A DNA stretch of 64,000 bases, from the NCBI RefSeq assembly GCF_027580225.2, contig NC_073355.2, forward strand, positions 22,441,501 through 22,505,500, read 5' to 3'. This document shows positions 30,743 to 41,700 of the stretch, one piece after another. The position numbers and the translations under genes were made by a program. A model generated the notes under the pieces. The model worked only from the letters and a program-made list of their open reading frames with translations. It did not search any database and was not told the DNA's origin. This DNA is from Misgurnus anguillicaudatus (lineage: Eukaryota > Chordata > Actinopteri > Cypriniformes > Cobitidae). Each line of letters starts with the position of its first letter. Within the stretch, counting starts at the first letter, position 1.

Positions 30743-31384
30743 CAGGGGTTTTCAAACTGGGGTCCAGGGACCCAGAAGGTGTTCCCAGAAAAATGAAAAG
30801 GGGACGTATCACAAATTTTTATTAAATGTGCTATAATTGGGTCCCCAGTGTTTCTATCAACCTAGAAAATGTGAAAAAGATCAACCCAGTAACTTAGTTT
30901 TGGTAAACCATTCTCTGCAAGCATGTGAAAAAATAGGTAATTGAAATTTGGCTCCACTTTTAATGTCAGAAGTGGACAATAACACCCATTAATCTGCACT
31001 ACCCAATCACAGCACTGAATTTAGTGCAGAGATCAGCTCATTTGCATTTTGACGGACACACCCAAAAACGGCATATTTTTGCTCACACCTACAAACTGGC
31101 AATCTTAACTTGCTATAAAAATGATCTATATGGTATTTTAAGCTAAATCTTCACATACGTACTTTGGGGACACCAAATATTTATTTTCTTTAAAAATTTC
31201 TTTTTTAAAGTCTACGTGTAGCCAATTATTTAAGTTTGTAAACAATTTGCGCTTTTTGTAATATCACAATTATTATTTATCTAATCTAACACAGCTGAAA
31301 TGTTTCTTAATACATATGGATATATATTTTAGGAAAGTGGTCCATCGCTGAGGGTGCCCTCCTATCAAAAGTTGAAAACCCCTG
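30743..31384. mobile_element. hAT-like MITE, CAGGGGTTTTCAAACTGG ends
   Basis: Left end CAGGGGTTTTCAAACTGG, right end AGTTGAAAACCCCTG. The CAGGGGT..CAA pattern is a common hAT terminus. The flanks do not give an exact 8-bp repeat, so it may be old. Confidence 0.7.
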
Positions 31385-32061
31385 TAAGTTATATTTTCAC
31401 CCTTCACTAGTGATAGCTTGTGTGGTGTCTAATATCATATTAACTGTTTGTCGTTTAAAATACAACTTAACTAACTTCCTTCACCTGTCATCACCTGCGT
31501 CAGATAACGTTACCAAATGTCCTTCCGCATCGCATGCGAATGTCACGTCTGAACAGATGCTCAATATCCGTACTTTACGCGTTTCGGTGATTATAATACA
31601 CATAAGTCTCTGCTCTGATGGTCCATGACTTCTTAATACGATTTATCTAGCATCGCGTTTTCCTAGTTATAAGTGTTAGCTGCTGTTTACAATGTCAAAG
31701 TGTTTCGTCATTTTTAGGCAGGGCCGAGTACCTGTGGTGCTGTAATGGATGCGGGACGGGCACGTGCGCAGTTTTGATCAGTCTAAGCTTGTTTAAGTTC
31801 ATAAATAGGCACTAGGCTAGATCATTTATTTTGCCTGACATCTATATAGCCTTTTGAAATGAAATGTTGCTTTATGTGTGGTAAATTAGGCTAACAACGC
31901 GAAAACAGTTCGTTTTTACTTAAAATAAATTAACCAATAAAACATGTAATCGACTCTTAAAACTATTGGTCTTTTTTCGAAAAGCCAATTAACATATTCT
32001 GGCATTAAACATCACTCATCTGGATATTAATTAGAACTTGTTCATTGTAAATGGTACTTAC

Positions 32062-32280
32062 TAAGAAAAGCGATGCTCTCCAACCTTAAAATGTCAGTTA
32101 TTTCCAGCGGAACACGGCTCTAGCAGCACGTATGACATTATAGACGTAACTGAGAAGCGGGTGTCTGTGGGCTGGGTCCTAAAGTCTGCTGCTCGCATCA
32201 TACTGTGATGCTGTTGACACAGGACGAACCCCATTTGCGCACTTTAAAGGCTTTGCGAAAGGCGGATGTGCACCAACAGT
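32062..32280 (-). promoter_or_regulatory. slc16a3: Possible slc16a3 non-coding exon 1 and promoter
   Basis: Because the first coding exon starts with an acceptor, a 5' UTR exon must lie upstream. On the - strand a strong donor (TTA|gtaagtacc) occurs at 32061-32060. A TATAAA (32312-32307) lies about 30 bp before a plausible start near 32280. ACGTG cores, potential HIF sites, occur at about 32128-32132 and 31762-31766; mammalian MCT4 is hypoxia-induced. All of this is inferred from position. Confidence 0.3.
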
Positions 32281-32312
32281 CGTACCAAACAACAAAAATT
32301 ACGCCGTTTATA

Positions 32313-33370
32313 ATAGTTGTTTCATTCGTCAAGTGTAGCCTATTTCACAGGAACACATTATGAGTCTTGCGCTGCTTCCTCAAGAGATCACACACACATC
32401 AAGGGCACTGCCCTTCGAAGTGAGCAGGGCTGTTTACTTCCGATTGGGATTCGCCCACTGAGTTTACCTAAGCGTGTGTCTGACGTAAGCATCTTTCTGT
32501 CACTATATAAAAATAACCTGGAGCTTACACCTTTAATAGTATCACCTGAACTAAAGACATGAACTAAATGCTTTCTAAGTCTAGTCTAGTCCAAGTCTGC
32601 TAGTTTTCACACTATTAAAAATACTTAAAATAAAAAATATATGCTTATGAATTATGTAGCATATTAAATGCCTTGTAAAAGTAAGTGGGGGCTTAAGCAA
32701 TCCTTTTTATTTTACATTTTTTATGATTTGAACATACACATTGGCTATGAAAGTTTAATTTTCAATATTAGAAGAAAGGAGCAGGTGAATTCTGTACATT
32801 TCTGTGGCTTTTTGTTCTCTAATTGTTTGTGTGGAAATTTGAGGGACACGCTTGATACTTCTACTTAACAGTGTGATATTATTCTCTAATTTTTTATGTC
32901 AGAAAACGGGGCACACAACCAGTTTGAAAAATAAGAGGGACACCCGTAATAATGGTTGCAATGCCCCTTTTGGAAAGGGTGTTTATAATGGCAATAAAGA
33001 TTTCAGGGCATTTTGTTCTGAGCTGTTGTGGCACGATCTAGACTGAAATTAGGCTGCAGGGCCTCAGGGGATTGATCACTTCTGTTTTATGGCACAGTCA
33101 TTAAATCACAAACACAGTCACTGCTCTATGGGTGCCAAATAAATGTAGGTCATGTGTTTTGTTTAATTCATGCAATGGCTGTCAGGATTGAAGAACTGTT
33201 CATTTCCATATGTTCTTGATTTAAGAAAGTAAATACAATGTCTGCAAGTGTATGAGAAATAGAACAGATTAAAAAATAGGCATTATGGAAGTAAAACTGC
33301 TCTTGAATATCTTAGGCTTGACCAAATAAGATAGCAGAAACTAGGTGCAAGTTTAATAGATGTTATTAGT
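32313..33370. other. Intergenic, upstream of slc16a3
   Basis: No exon or repeat terminus supported. AT-rich after 32560. Confidence 0.4.
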
Positions 33371-33800
33371 TATCTTAGGTTTTTTCAGTACTCAATTTCT
33401 ATGTGAAAAGCTCAGATGCAAATGGGTCTAACACGTTTTCTGGTAAGTTAAAAATTAGGTTTTTCAGGCTCTTATGTTTAGGTTTAGTAATTTCACTTTA
33501 ATTTCAATGAAAAGGTTAGACAGTGGTAATTGAAATGCCTTATTTTCACAAATGTCACTTTAGTCATTTCATTGGTATTTAAATTTGACACTTCACTGCA
33601 AAACCCTTTACATGCAAAATGCTCCACTTCCAAACGAAGCAGTATTTCTGAATGGCTCTGTTCTCTTGCTGTGTCACCAGCAAGTTTTTTCCTATTGTGC
33701 TTTTCGTTAACACAGTCGGTGGAGAGCAACTGCGACTGACTGCAGAATCCGCCAAGCCAGCCTAGCCATCGTGAGAGTTTTTTGGCACACAAATTGGACA
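33371..33800. repeat. Dispersed repeat D, copy 1
   Basis: Shares gaaatgcct.attttcacaa and atgtcact.cagtcatttca-type text with 46660-47090, and gcagtatttctgaatg.tctg text with 61801-62080. No terminal repeats or coding frame recognised. Confidence 0.55.
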
Positions 33801-33967
33801 TAAAGCTGCGTTCACATTAAACTTTGAGCATGCGGGTATTTGTCGGACATTGCTTTGAGGAATGGGCGGGGAGCAGCTCATTAATATGATCTTTGGTTTT
33901 GTCCATTTGTGCTTTTCAGTAGAGAGAAAGGTCATGCAGTGACACACCGGTTTTGTACTGGTCACAA

Positions 33968-35219
33968 CCATAGACTGTAAAAATATGGATGTAGTGTCTG
34001 TGATTTCACCCATAGGTTTGTGAAGAGCTTTTTTGAAGCCAATAGTTGGCGAAGCCTGCCGTCGCCAGAACTTTAAGGCTTAATTTAATTTTAATGGATG
34101 AGTTCCAAAAACAATTCACCCCCTCACAGTTGTCATGAAGGGAAAATTTAGCAATATAGATCAAAATCACTTTTTGTACCAGGCTGTAAACATTATTTTA
34201 ACATGGGGGTCTATGGGAATTAACTCCCTTTTGGAGCCAACCTCTATCGGGCAGTCAATGAATTGCAGTTTAAAGGAATATTCCATTTTCTTAAAAGAAA
34301 AATCCAGATAATTTACTCACCACCATGTCATCCAAAATGTTGATGTCTTTCTTTGTTCAGTCCAGAAGAAATTATGTTTTTTGAGGAAAACATTGCAGAA
34401 TTTTTCTCATTTTAATGGACTTTAATAGAGCCCAACATTTAATACTTAACTCAACACTTTTGAGTGTTTTTTTCAACGGAGTTTCAAAGGACTATAAACA
34501 ATTCCAAACGAGGCATAAGGGTCTTGTCTAGCGAAACGATTGTCATTTTTGACAGGAGAGATAAAAAATATATACTTTTGAACCACAACTTTTCGTCTAG
34601 GTCCGGTCCAGCGCGACCTAACGTAAATGCGTAGTGACGTAGGGAGGTTACGTGTTAAAAATATAAAACGCACATTTGCGGACCATTTTAAACAATAAAC
34701 TGACACAAAGACAGTAATTAGTATCAGTTGACATACAACAACGTAGGAACGGTCCTCTTTGAAGACGCTTGTAAACACTGGGGTGGAGTTTCGCGTTCGT
34801 CCTCTGTGACCTCTTGACGTCATGACGTATTGCGTGGGGTCATCACGACTGGATCTACATGACGAGAACTTGTGCTTTAAAAGTGTATATTTGTTATTTT
34901 TCTTGTCAAGGGTGACGGTCGTTTTGCTGGATGGGACCCTTGTGCCTCGTTTGGGATTGTTTGTGGTCCTTTGAAACTCTGTTGAAAAAAACTGTTAAAT
35001 CTTGGGCTCTATTAAAGTCCATTAAAATTAGAAAAATCCTGCAATGTTTTCTTCAAAAAACATAATTTCTTCTTGACTGAACAAAGAAAGACATCAACAT
35101 TTTGGATGACATGGTGGTGAGTAAATTATCTGGATTTTTCTTTTAAGAAAATGGACTAATCCTTTAAGTCACTTCCGTATTCAATCATCAGAGAGATCAG
35201 AAGGTTGCCCCTTGGTAAC
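33968..35219. repeat. Dispersed repeat C, copy 1, split by a TTAA element
   Basis: The two halves, 33968-34273 and 35164-35219, together match 37646-37972: atggatgtagtgtctgtga, ctttttgtaccaggctgtaa, aagtcacttccgtatt and gatc.gaaggttgccc occur in the same order. The interruption is the TTAA element 34274-35163. Confidence 0.75.
34274..35163. mobile_element. 890-bp TTAA element with long inverted ends, copy 1
   Basis: Starts AGGAATATTCCATTTTCTT and ends AAGAAAATGGACTAATCCT, between TTAA at 34270-34273 and 35164-35167. The inverted ends extend over 100 bp (tcaccaccatgtcatccaaa is complemented near 35095), and further inverted words (gtttgggattgtttg, gcctcgtttgg) bring the ends close to the middle. 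No transposase frame. The intact empty site is seen in repeat C copy 2. Related to 41670-42542. Confidence 0.88.
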
Positions 35220-35380
35220 AAAGTAATTTTAATGTTCTGAAGTGTGCTCATCAGCGCCCCCTTTGCACCCTTGATGCAGTCTTCAGTGAAGCCCGCACTG
35301 CTGCAGGCTCCACGCACTTTACCAACCAAGAAGTCCTTGCGAAAGAGCAATCAGACGACAGAGGAGTTCACACCTATGAG

Positions 35381-36099
35381 GTGTTTCTCAATGTCAAGGA
35401 TACTTCCTTGGCATGACTAGTCCCTCCAAGCATACGGAGAACACGTAAATGGTCCTGTCCCAAATAGCACACTTCAAGTGGACTTTTGGTTTCGTGGCCT
35501 TAAATTGCGCGTGCTCGAGTCCGTAGGGTGTCCCATCTGTCATTTTTACGCTCCGAAGTGTGCTCATCAGCGCCCCCTTTGCACCCTTGATGCTTTGCGC
35601 ACTTTACCAACCTAGAAGTCCTTGCGAAAGAGCAATCAGACTACTGAAGGGAGGAGTTCACACTTGGGCAACTTCTCTTCCTATTTCCGGCAAGACGCTC
35701 GAGTCTGTCCCAAAATACGACTCCGGTGCGCCCTCTTGGACTCGCGTCAAGAGTCCCTAAGGTGTGCACTACATGATGTCATCAAAGTCTGGACACTGAG
35801 AAGGTCTACAAGTCCAGAGTGTGCTATTTGGGACAGGGCCAATGGAACAGGCTAGCAAGTGCATGTCATTGCGTCAGTGAAAAGGTTTGCTTTCGGCACT
35901 GTGCGCATATGATTGTGGGTGATTTGAGAGCGTGAAGGCTACACATATGCATCCTTTCCTGTATATGGGATATTTTCCGAATGAAGGACTCAGCCCTTGG
36001 TTGAAATTCCAAGGATCCTCGGCATTGGAACAGTCCTTCGACAGATGTCAATGACGTAGCATCCTCAAAATTCTTCCTTCCTTGGCATTGAGAAACAGC
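35381..36099. mobile_element. Family B MITE inserted into family A
   Basis: Ends GTGTTTCTCAATGTCAAGGA and TTCCTTGGCATTGAGAAACA, same family as 30359-30727 (shared catacggagaacacgtaaatg and caggctagcaagt). Flanking tatga/tatgg may be a degraded duplication. It carries its own insertion, 35451-35840. Confidence 0.75.
35451..35840. mobile_element. Intact family A element nested in family B
   Basis: Ends GGTCCTGTCCCAAATAGCAC and GTGCTATTTGGGACAGGGCC, 390 bp. The host reads gtaaat before and aatgg after, against uninterrupted gtaaatggaacagg in the 30359 copy, implying a duplication of about 3 bp (aat). No transposase frame. Confidence 0.8.
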
Positions 36100-36276
36100 T
36101 ATGGTTCACATTGATGAGCAACTTCTCTTCCTATTTCCGGCGTGACCCTCGAGTTTGTCCCAAAATATGACTCCGGTGCACCCTCGTGGTCCCTCAAATC
36201 TGCACTACTTGATGTCATCAAAGTGTGGACTCTGAGGAAGTCCACAAGTCTGGAGTGTGCCATTTGGGAGAGGGTC

Positions 36277-37645
36277 TAAATCTCGCTGCAGCCTGTGATA
36301 GACATCCAACCCAACCCACATCCATGCGCAACGCCAGAAATCACATCCAATATGTCACCATGTGACTCCAATATATGGCAAAGCATGATTTTCCCTTACG
36401 GAAACCCGATAAGTTGTTAAAAAAATGATCCTGTCGGAAGTGTGGTGAAGCAGTTTATGGCAATCTCGGTATCTAAATAAAATATTGTTAAATCTAGACC
36501 ACCCAAATTTTGATAAAACATTATATACAAAGCCAAATTTGTCATTAAAACAGTTGGTAAAAACAATAACGTATGCTTTCCTTTATTCAATTACAGTATG
36601 TAATGAGATAAATTCCCATTCAATATGGTCGGTTGTAACATACCGAAAACAAGTTTTACATTTAAGTGGACATTACCTTTTGGTATTGTGAATGTAACGC
36701 TTAACATATGTTTATAATAAATTATTTTTATTTAATTATCTAAACATATTCCACTTATCATAAAGTCTAAACATTTCAATTATAGGATCGATATGCAATA
36801 GTCTACAAAAACACAGACTAAACAGAGAAATTATTTGTTTTGATAGATTATATGAGATCTTTATTGGTACTGTACATGTACAATTCAATTCTGGTGATGC
36901 AACAACCTCCATGATAACTACAAATAGAGGCACTATACATGACTTTACAATTTACAATATTCACAAGACAATATACAGTATAAACACTACGCAGTACCCA
37001 ACATAGTATACAACACAATACAATGAAGCATAGAGCGCATAATCATAGATGTAAACATTGTGTGCAACACAAAGTGGTGTGTGTTAGAATAGACAGTGAT
37101 GCATAGGCAGCATATGATAATAAATGTAAACATTATGTGTAGTGTAGACCAAAAGTGACATGTGCTAGAAGGTCATATTGTGCTTCAGTAGAAGTTTAAT
37201 AACTGGCATTGACATTCAGAGGCTTTTTTCTTCAACACAACTTGATATAAAATGTGTAGGTCACCCAGATACTTTAAGATAAATAAAAAGACACTATATT
37301 TATTACTGAACAAAAAAAAATTAAATCTGAGATTATTCTCTGAACATGTCATGGACCTTTAGGCCTTGTTCCTCATAACCATTGGAAATGAATATGTCCA
37401 GATACTCCAGATGTTCGAAAATGTAATGTAAAGATCATTTTTCACTTCAAGTGAAACTGCATCAGGGACATTCAAACTGTCAATCCTTGCCAAACTCCTC
37501 TGCATCAGGCTTGAACATGAAATGTGTAGGATGCTGAAAAACATGACAAACAAACACTGACATGGCAGTTACTTTAACATCGATGGATAAAAATAGTGAA
37601 ATTAGGTTGTTGCTCAACCATGTTACTGTGCATGGGTTGTAAGCA
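36277..37645. other. Intergenic AT-rich DNA
   Basis: No gene. Short loosely repeated words (tagaatagac, taaacatt.tgtg) occur near 37040-37190, but no element ends were found. Confidence 0.4.
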
Positions 37646-37972
37646 TAGACTCTAAAAAATATGGATGTAGTGTCTGTGACTTCAACCATAGGTCTGTGAA
37701 GTGCTTTTTTTTAAAGCCTGTTGTCGCCATCTTACAAAAAATCACTCCCTCACAGTTGTCATAAGGATAAAATTACCGGTATAAACCAAAATCACTTTTT
37801 GTACCAGGCTGTAAACATTATTTTCTACTGTAAAGTTGGGCCTTTTAACATGGGGTCTATGGGAATTGGCTCCCTTTTGAAGTCAGCCTCAAGCGGCCAG
37901 TCGATGAATTGCAGTTGAAGTCACTTCCGTATTGGCTTCATAAGAGAGATCGGAAGGTTGCCCCTCGGTTGT
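37646..37972. repeat. Dispersed repeat C, copy 2 (uninterrupted)
   Basis: Homologous to the two halves of 33968-35219. At 37912-37920 it reads cagttgaagtc where copy 1 is split by a TTAA element, and so preserves the pre-insertion site (ttga here, ttaa there). Confidence 0.7.
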
Positions 37973-38537
37973 AAGTGATCATTGCACACACATCATTTGT
38001 GTTTGTTTGTTTGTGTGACACACATTTATCTACAAAAAGCATGCTGAATCAATGCACTTACATTTTGTAAGATTCTCAGGATGTAGGGCTAACATTATGA
38101 ATGAAAATACAGATTGTTGCTAGTTAAGTAATAACGTACCAAGCTGTCGTTTATGCATATAACGTTACACACAAATGAGTCTAAGTTTTTAATGTTTTAG
38201 GTCTTTGTAAGTTTCATTTCACTTTGGCTTGACAGATATCTGACAGCGTTACAGCAGCAAAAGATTAGGTAACTGTTACGTGCACTACAGTACAATCCTT
38301 GTGAATACCATTACATTTTATAAAGCAGAAATATATTTATAAATAAAAATATATTTGGGAATTGCACTAGGATTCAAACCAAAGACTTTTACTTACCGCA
38401 AACAACTCCAGTCCTTACTCTCATTTTAATTTCTTCTTTGTGTTCTTTATCGGCACCAACTTTAGGATACATTATCGCCATCTAATGTGTTGGAGATGGT
38501 TCCTTTTTTGTGACGTTTTGGATGTGGGCGTGGCATC
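37973..38537. other. Upstream region of engase
   Basis: No repeat ends or exons. A short gtttgtttgtttgtg run lies near 38002. Confidence 0.4.
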
Positions 38538-38789
38538 TGACGTCACTCTTGGATGTAGGCTGGGTTGAATGTCCACGGCAGGCTGCAGCGAGAGAGACCC
38601 TACTCTCATTATGCAGTACGTACGCTGTCATTTCACCAATGAGAGGCAGTGCGGAAGCAAACGGTGAGTTTCTACTGTCCTAAGCGAAAGCGGCGTTGTT
38701 ACAAGAAACTACTTTTTATCTGCAAAGTGCTCATCCATTCATTTATTTGTTATTGTGTGAGGTAGATTTACAAAGAGGTACTTGAAAAA
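38538..38789 (+). promoter_or_regulatory. engase: Probable engase promoter and 5' UTR
   Basis: Contains a full CRE palindrome TGACGTCA at 38538-38545, a gggcgtggc GC-rich word just before it, and a CCAAT word (caccaatgag) near 38636, within 250 bp of the engase ATG. No TATA box was found. The transcription start is unknown. Confidence 0.4.
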
Positions 38790-41700
38790 ATGACTAGCGT
38801 AAAACGAAAAGGGGAAGAAACTACAAGCGACCACAAGATTCCTAGAGTCGACGCGATAAGGTAGTTTTGTCATTTGTGATTTATGATTGACACTAGGCTG
38901 GGTGGTATGACGAAAAATCCATTTCACGGTAACGGTATATTTTACGGTACATATGTTTTTACATTACCTCTGGAATATAAAAAGTTGCAGAAATGTGCAA
39001 CTCACTATAGTTTTTAACTACATTTTTTAAATATGGGAAAGTTAAAGTTAATGTTAGAGTGAAAATGCCGGGACGATAACAACAGATGAAGTCTTGATAG
39101 ACAGAATCTTGTTTTTTGGATTTTATATTTATACATACAGTACATTAAAAATAGGCAATATGTCAAATGAAAAGTATGAATATATACACAAACCTACAGG
39201 CAGGATAAATACCTGACGGATCTCTTGATATGGATATTATAAATATGACAGCTGCTATGAGGCGATGACCATAGACTGTTTTAGGTCTGGACGCTCTTTA
39301 CTTTCTGATAGACCTCGACCGTTGCGTCTTTTTCTCGTATTTCTGATTAAAGATGTTTGTACAATGAGCAAATTGGGCGTCAAACTAACGTTACATAGCT
39401 CCAGCAGTACACGTGTCACTGATATAAACGCGAGTTTAAGCGAGAAGTGCTTTTTTATTTAGCGACATCTCCTTGCGCGCGCATCTGGAGAACTCTGCAC
39501 GCGAGAGAGACACGCTGTGGATTACTTGCGCTTATTTTGAAATGACAGAAATTACTCAAATATTTGTTATGAGTGGATTATTGGACATGTTTCTCCGTCA
39601 CACTCAGTCTAACATGCGAGAGTGCCAAGTTAGCCACACCCACTTAATTACAGGGAATAAAAAACCTGTTACGTCTGACGTTTTATATCAAGGTAACGGA
39701 GTATACCGTCATACCGCCCAGCCCTAATTGACACATTTTATTTGCAGTGTATGTTGAAGGTGAATGTTAAATGGTTATTTGTTCAGCTCTGAGTCTTGCC
39801 TGGACCAACCGGGAGATCAAAGTGTTCACGAGGTGATAAGTTATGAACCATCCAAATTGCCAGGTATTTAACCTAGAAAACAAAAAAGTAAAAAAACGTA
39901 AAGTGCACCATAGCTGCTTTTTTCAGTTTTTGCATATTAAGAAATGGTTAAAACACAATTTCTGTAATCTGACAGCAAAACATTATGATCCTGATACAAC
40001 TGAGCCCATCAGCTGCAGTCTGCAGTCCCTCTCAGAGCTGTTGTCATGGAAACGACATGAGTCGAGCCCATTCAATGTGGCCACAGTGCCATTGGCTAGC
40101 AGGTATCCCCCCCTAGCTAGATCCCCCAGAAAGACATTGGTGTCCCATGATATGATGGGTGGCTACCTGGAAGACAGGTACAAAGTTTGATTCAACTATT
40201 TCTTATATCATGTTGCGGTTATTAATGATTCTTCAGTATTTTTACGATCCTGTCATTTTTGCTGAGGTTCATTCAAGGTGCAGAGGTCGAGATGCCGTAT
40301 GCTTTCTATCACTGGGATTATATTGACATCTTTAACTACTTCAGTCATCAAATGGTTACCATTCCCCCTGCAGTCTGGACTAATGCGGCACACAAGCATG
40401 GAGTGCTGTCTATCGGTGAGTCCAAGAACAGAAATGCCAACTTTTTTTTCCAATAATGAGCACAGAACTGTGGACCTCCTAAAATGCTCTTATTCCCCCA
40501 TAAGGCACATTCATCACCGAGTGGACGGATGGAGCAAAGACCTGTGAGGAGTTTCTAGCGAATGAGGAATCTTACCGTGGAGCTGCTGACAAACTGGTGC
40601 AGATCTCCCACTGCTATGGCTTTGACGGATGGCTTATTAACATTGAAAATGTCCTGAGTGTGAGTATACAAGCTGCATCCAATACGATATGATGTTTCGA
40701 TGTGGATCTTGTAAGTAAAATACTAGTTATTAAACTAAATGTTTAATACTTGACCCCACATTTACTTCCTTCGCAGGAAAATGCTGTGAAGAACGCTGGT
40801 CTCTTTCTTCGCTACCTCACAGATCAAATGCATGAGCGTGTACCCGGCAGTGTGGTCATCTGGTATGATAGTGTGCTGAAAAATGGCTCACTCAATTGGC
40901 AGAATGAACTCAACGATAATAACAGGCAAGTTATCTTGGCTATGGAGGACTGATCCGAATTGTAGTATGGAGCTGAGATTCATACTGTGTGCTTTTCACC
41001 ATTCCTAAGCCAAAACCTTCTTCTTTTTTTCTTTAGGATGTTTTTTGATGCATGTGATGGAATATTCACTAACTACAATTGGACAGAGCAGAGCCTTGAG
41101 TGGATGAATTCATACTCTGGTGCTCAGGACCGCTTGGCTGATATTTATGTTGGTGTTGATGTGTTTGCGAGAGGAAAGGTGATTGGAGGAAAGTTTGAGA
41201 CCAATAATGTAAGTAAAGAGTTTGTGACAGGTAAAGCAGTTATGTGGGTTAATAAGATTCATTTTTATATCTATGACATTTTATATTTTTGTTGTCTCAT
41301 AAGGCTCTGAAACTGATTCGCAAGCATGGATTTTCAACAGCCATCTTTGCTCCCGGTTGGGTGTATGAATGTAACGATAAGACGGATTTCCGCCAAAACC
41401 AGGACAAGTATGATCAATATAGCATATGACTGACTGCAAATGATTGAATACAAATTGGCCATTTGGTCAGCTCACATGCAAACATCATCATAACCATTGT
41501 TTGCCTCTCTTAATAGATTTTGGTCCTTGGTCTCTGATTACCTTTATATCCACCGTCCATCATCCAGTCTTCCTTTCATTTCCTCATTCTGTCAGGGGTT
41601 TGGAAAGAATCTTTACTGGAAGGGACAGGTACTGTATACTATATATGTGTCCTGCCCAGTTCACCTTAAAGGATTGGTCAATTTTCTTAATAAAATCCAT

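Larger units (their letters stand above)
35225..36276. mobile_element. Family A element (CCAAATAGCAC type), split into two halves
   Basis: The left half, 35225-35374, and right half, 36106-36276, match consecutive parts of the intact family A copy at 35451-35840. Shared text includes gtgctcatcagcgccccctt, aagtccttgcgaaagagcaa, gcaacttctcttcctatttc and ccaaaata.gactccggtgc. They are separated by the family B element 35381-36099. The left tip appears truncated against repeat C. Confidence 0.7.
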
